Positions 63,911-64,000 of a stretch of 64,000 nucleotides of DNA are shown here, piece after piece (within the stretch, counting starts at the first letter, position 1; every line of letters starts with the position of its first letter). The position numbers were made by a program, and so were the translations under genes. Under the pieces are notes generated by a model that saw only the letters and a program-made list of their open reading frames with translations, was not told where the DNA came from and ran no database searches. Origin of the DNA: Bacterioplanoides sp. SCSIO 12839 (GTDB taxonomy: Bacteria; Pseudomonadota; Gammaproteobacteria; Pseudomonadales; Oceanobacteraceae); NCBI RefSeq assembly GCF_024397975.1, contig NZ_CP073745.1, positions 1,266,501 to 1,330,500 of the forward strand. The letters are read 5' to 3'.

Positions 63911-63996
63911 GATACTTTTTCAAAAGCAGCGACAGGATGTCGCGGTAGCGTAGAAGGCTAGGGATGGCCTATCTATGCGGCGGCTGAAAAAGTATC
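63911..63996 (+). repeat. structured intergenic repeat, copy 4 (perfect closing stem)
   Basis: Closing stem GATACTTTTTCA / TGAAAAAGTATC perfect over 12 bp; first hairpin GCGACA-GGA-TGTCGC; GGTAG; lower second stem GCGTAG/CTATGC (one G-T); upper stem AGGCTA-GGGA-TGGCCT (one G-T); GGCGGCTG. Starts 31 bp after the serC stop. Clearest of the four copies. Confidence 0.85.
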
Positions 63997-64000
63997 TTGC

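Overview
The window is an ordinary-looking chromosomal segment of a Gram-negative gammaproteobacterium, most likely in the Oceanospirillales/Pseudomonadales range. The support is gene order shared with Pseudomonas (pyrD next to convergent rmf next to rlmL; mtaD, ubiG, mupP and yciK together, with gyrA and serC beside them; nadK followed by a PPP-type phosphatase), plus a quinone-linked PyrD, ribosome modulation factor, several outer-membrane proteins and a rhombosortase. The genus cannot be fixed from sequence alone. No prophage, insertion sequence, CRISPR array, rRNA operon or plasmid-type gene was seen.

Layout. 1-9.9 kb: an incomplete peptide-type ABC binding protein, an alpha/beta hydrolase, signal peptidase I, a small CxxC membrane protein, a thioredoxin-fold protein, a YheT-type hydrolase, then a secreted M6 metalloprotease with a GlyGly-CTERM tail directly followed by its presumed processing enzyme, rhombosortase, and a Nudix hydrolase. 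9.9-13.1 kb: AraC-type regulators, an outer-membrane barrel and a MaoC dehydratase. 13.2-24.8 kb: small proteins, comEA-like, topA, a PLP enzyme, a DUF1853 protein, nadK, a phosphatase and a GlpG-type rhomboid. 24.8-30.6 kb: DUF1315 and DUF2797 proteins, then a porin, a lipoprotein sulfatase and an AraC regulator that look like one uptake/catabolic module. 30.7-39.8 kb: pepN, then DUF1329 protein, YCF48-like protein, MMPL/RND transporter and AraC regulator. 39.8-41 kb: a 26-codon acidic ORF and an alternating tRNA-Val/tRNA-Asp array (three of each) with a clear promoter. 41-45.3 kb: an RND efflux pair. 45.5-53.6 kb: uup, pyrD, rmf, rlmL, endA and an OB-fold-like DUF3127 protein. 53.7-58.8 kb: a minus-strand run with a class V aminotransferase, yciK, mupP, ubiG and mtaD. 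58.8-64 kb: gyrA, a Wzz-type polysaccharide chain-length protein, serC.

The strongest unexplained signal is a family of four intergenic elements of about 75-86 bp (21010-21084 inverted, 55807-55891, 57354-57437, 63911-63996). All fold into the same shape, a closing stem with two internal hairpins. The stem bases differ between copies but stay complementary in all three helices, while loops and junctions are conserved. Three of the four carry GTAG at the foot of the second hairpin, which recalls REP elements handled by RAYT transposases. Other points worth a second look are the protease/rhombosortase pair, the acidic micro-ORF with a near-perfect ribosome binding site, the tRNA-Asp 3' fragment beside the tRNA array, the SSB-like tail on the DUF3127 protein, and a wzz gene sitting between gyrA and serC.
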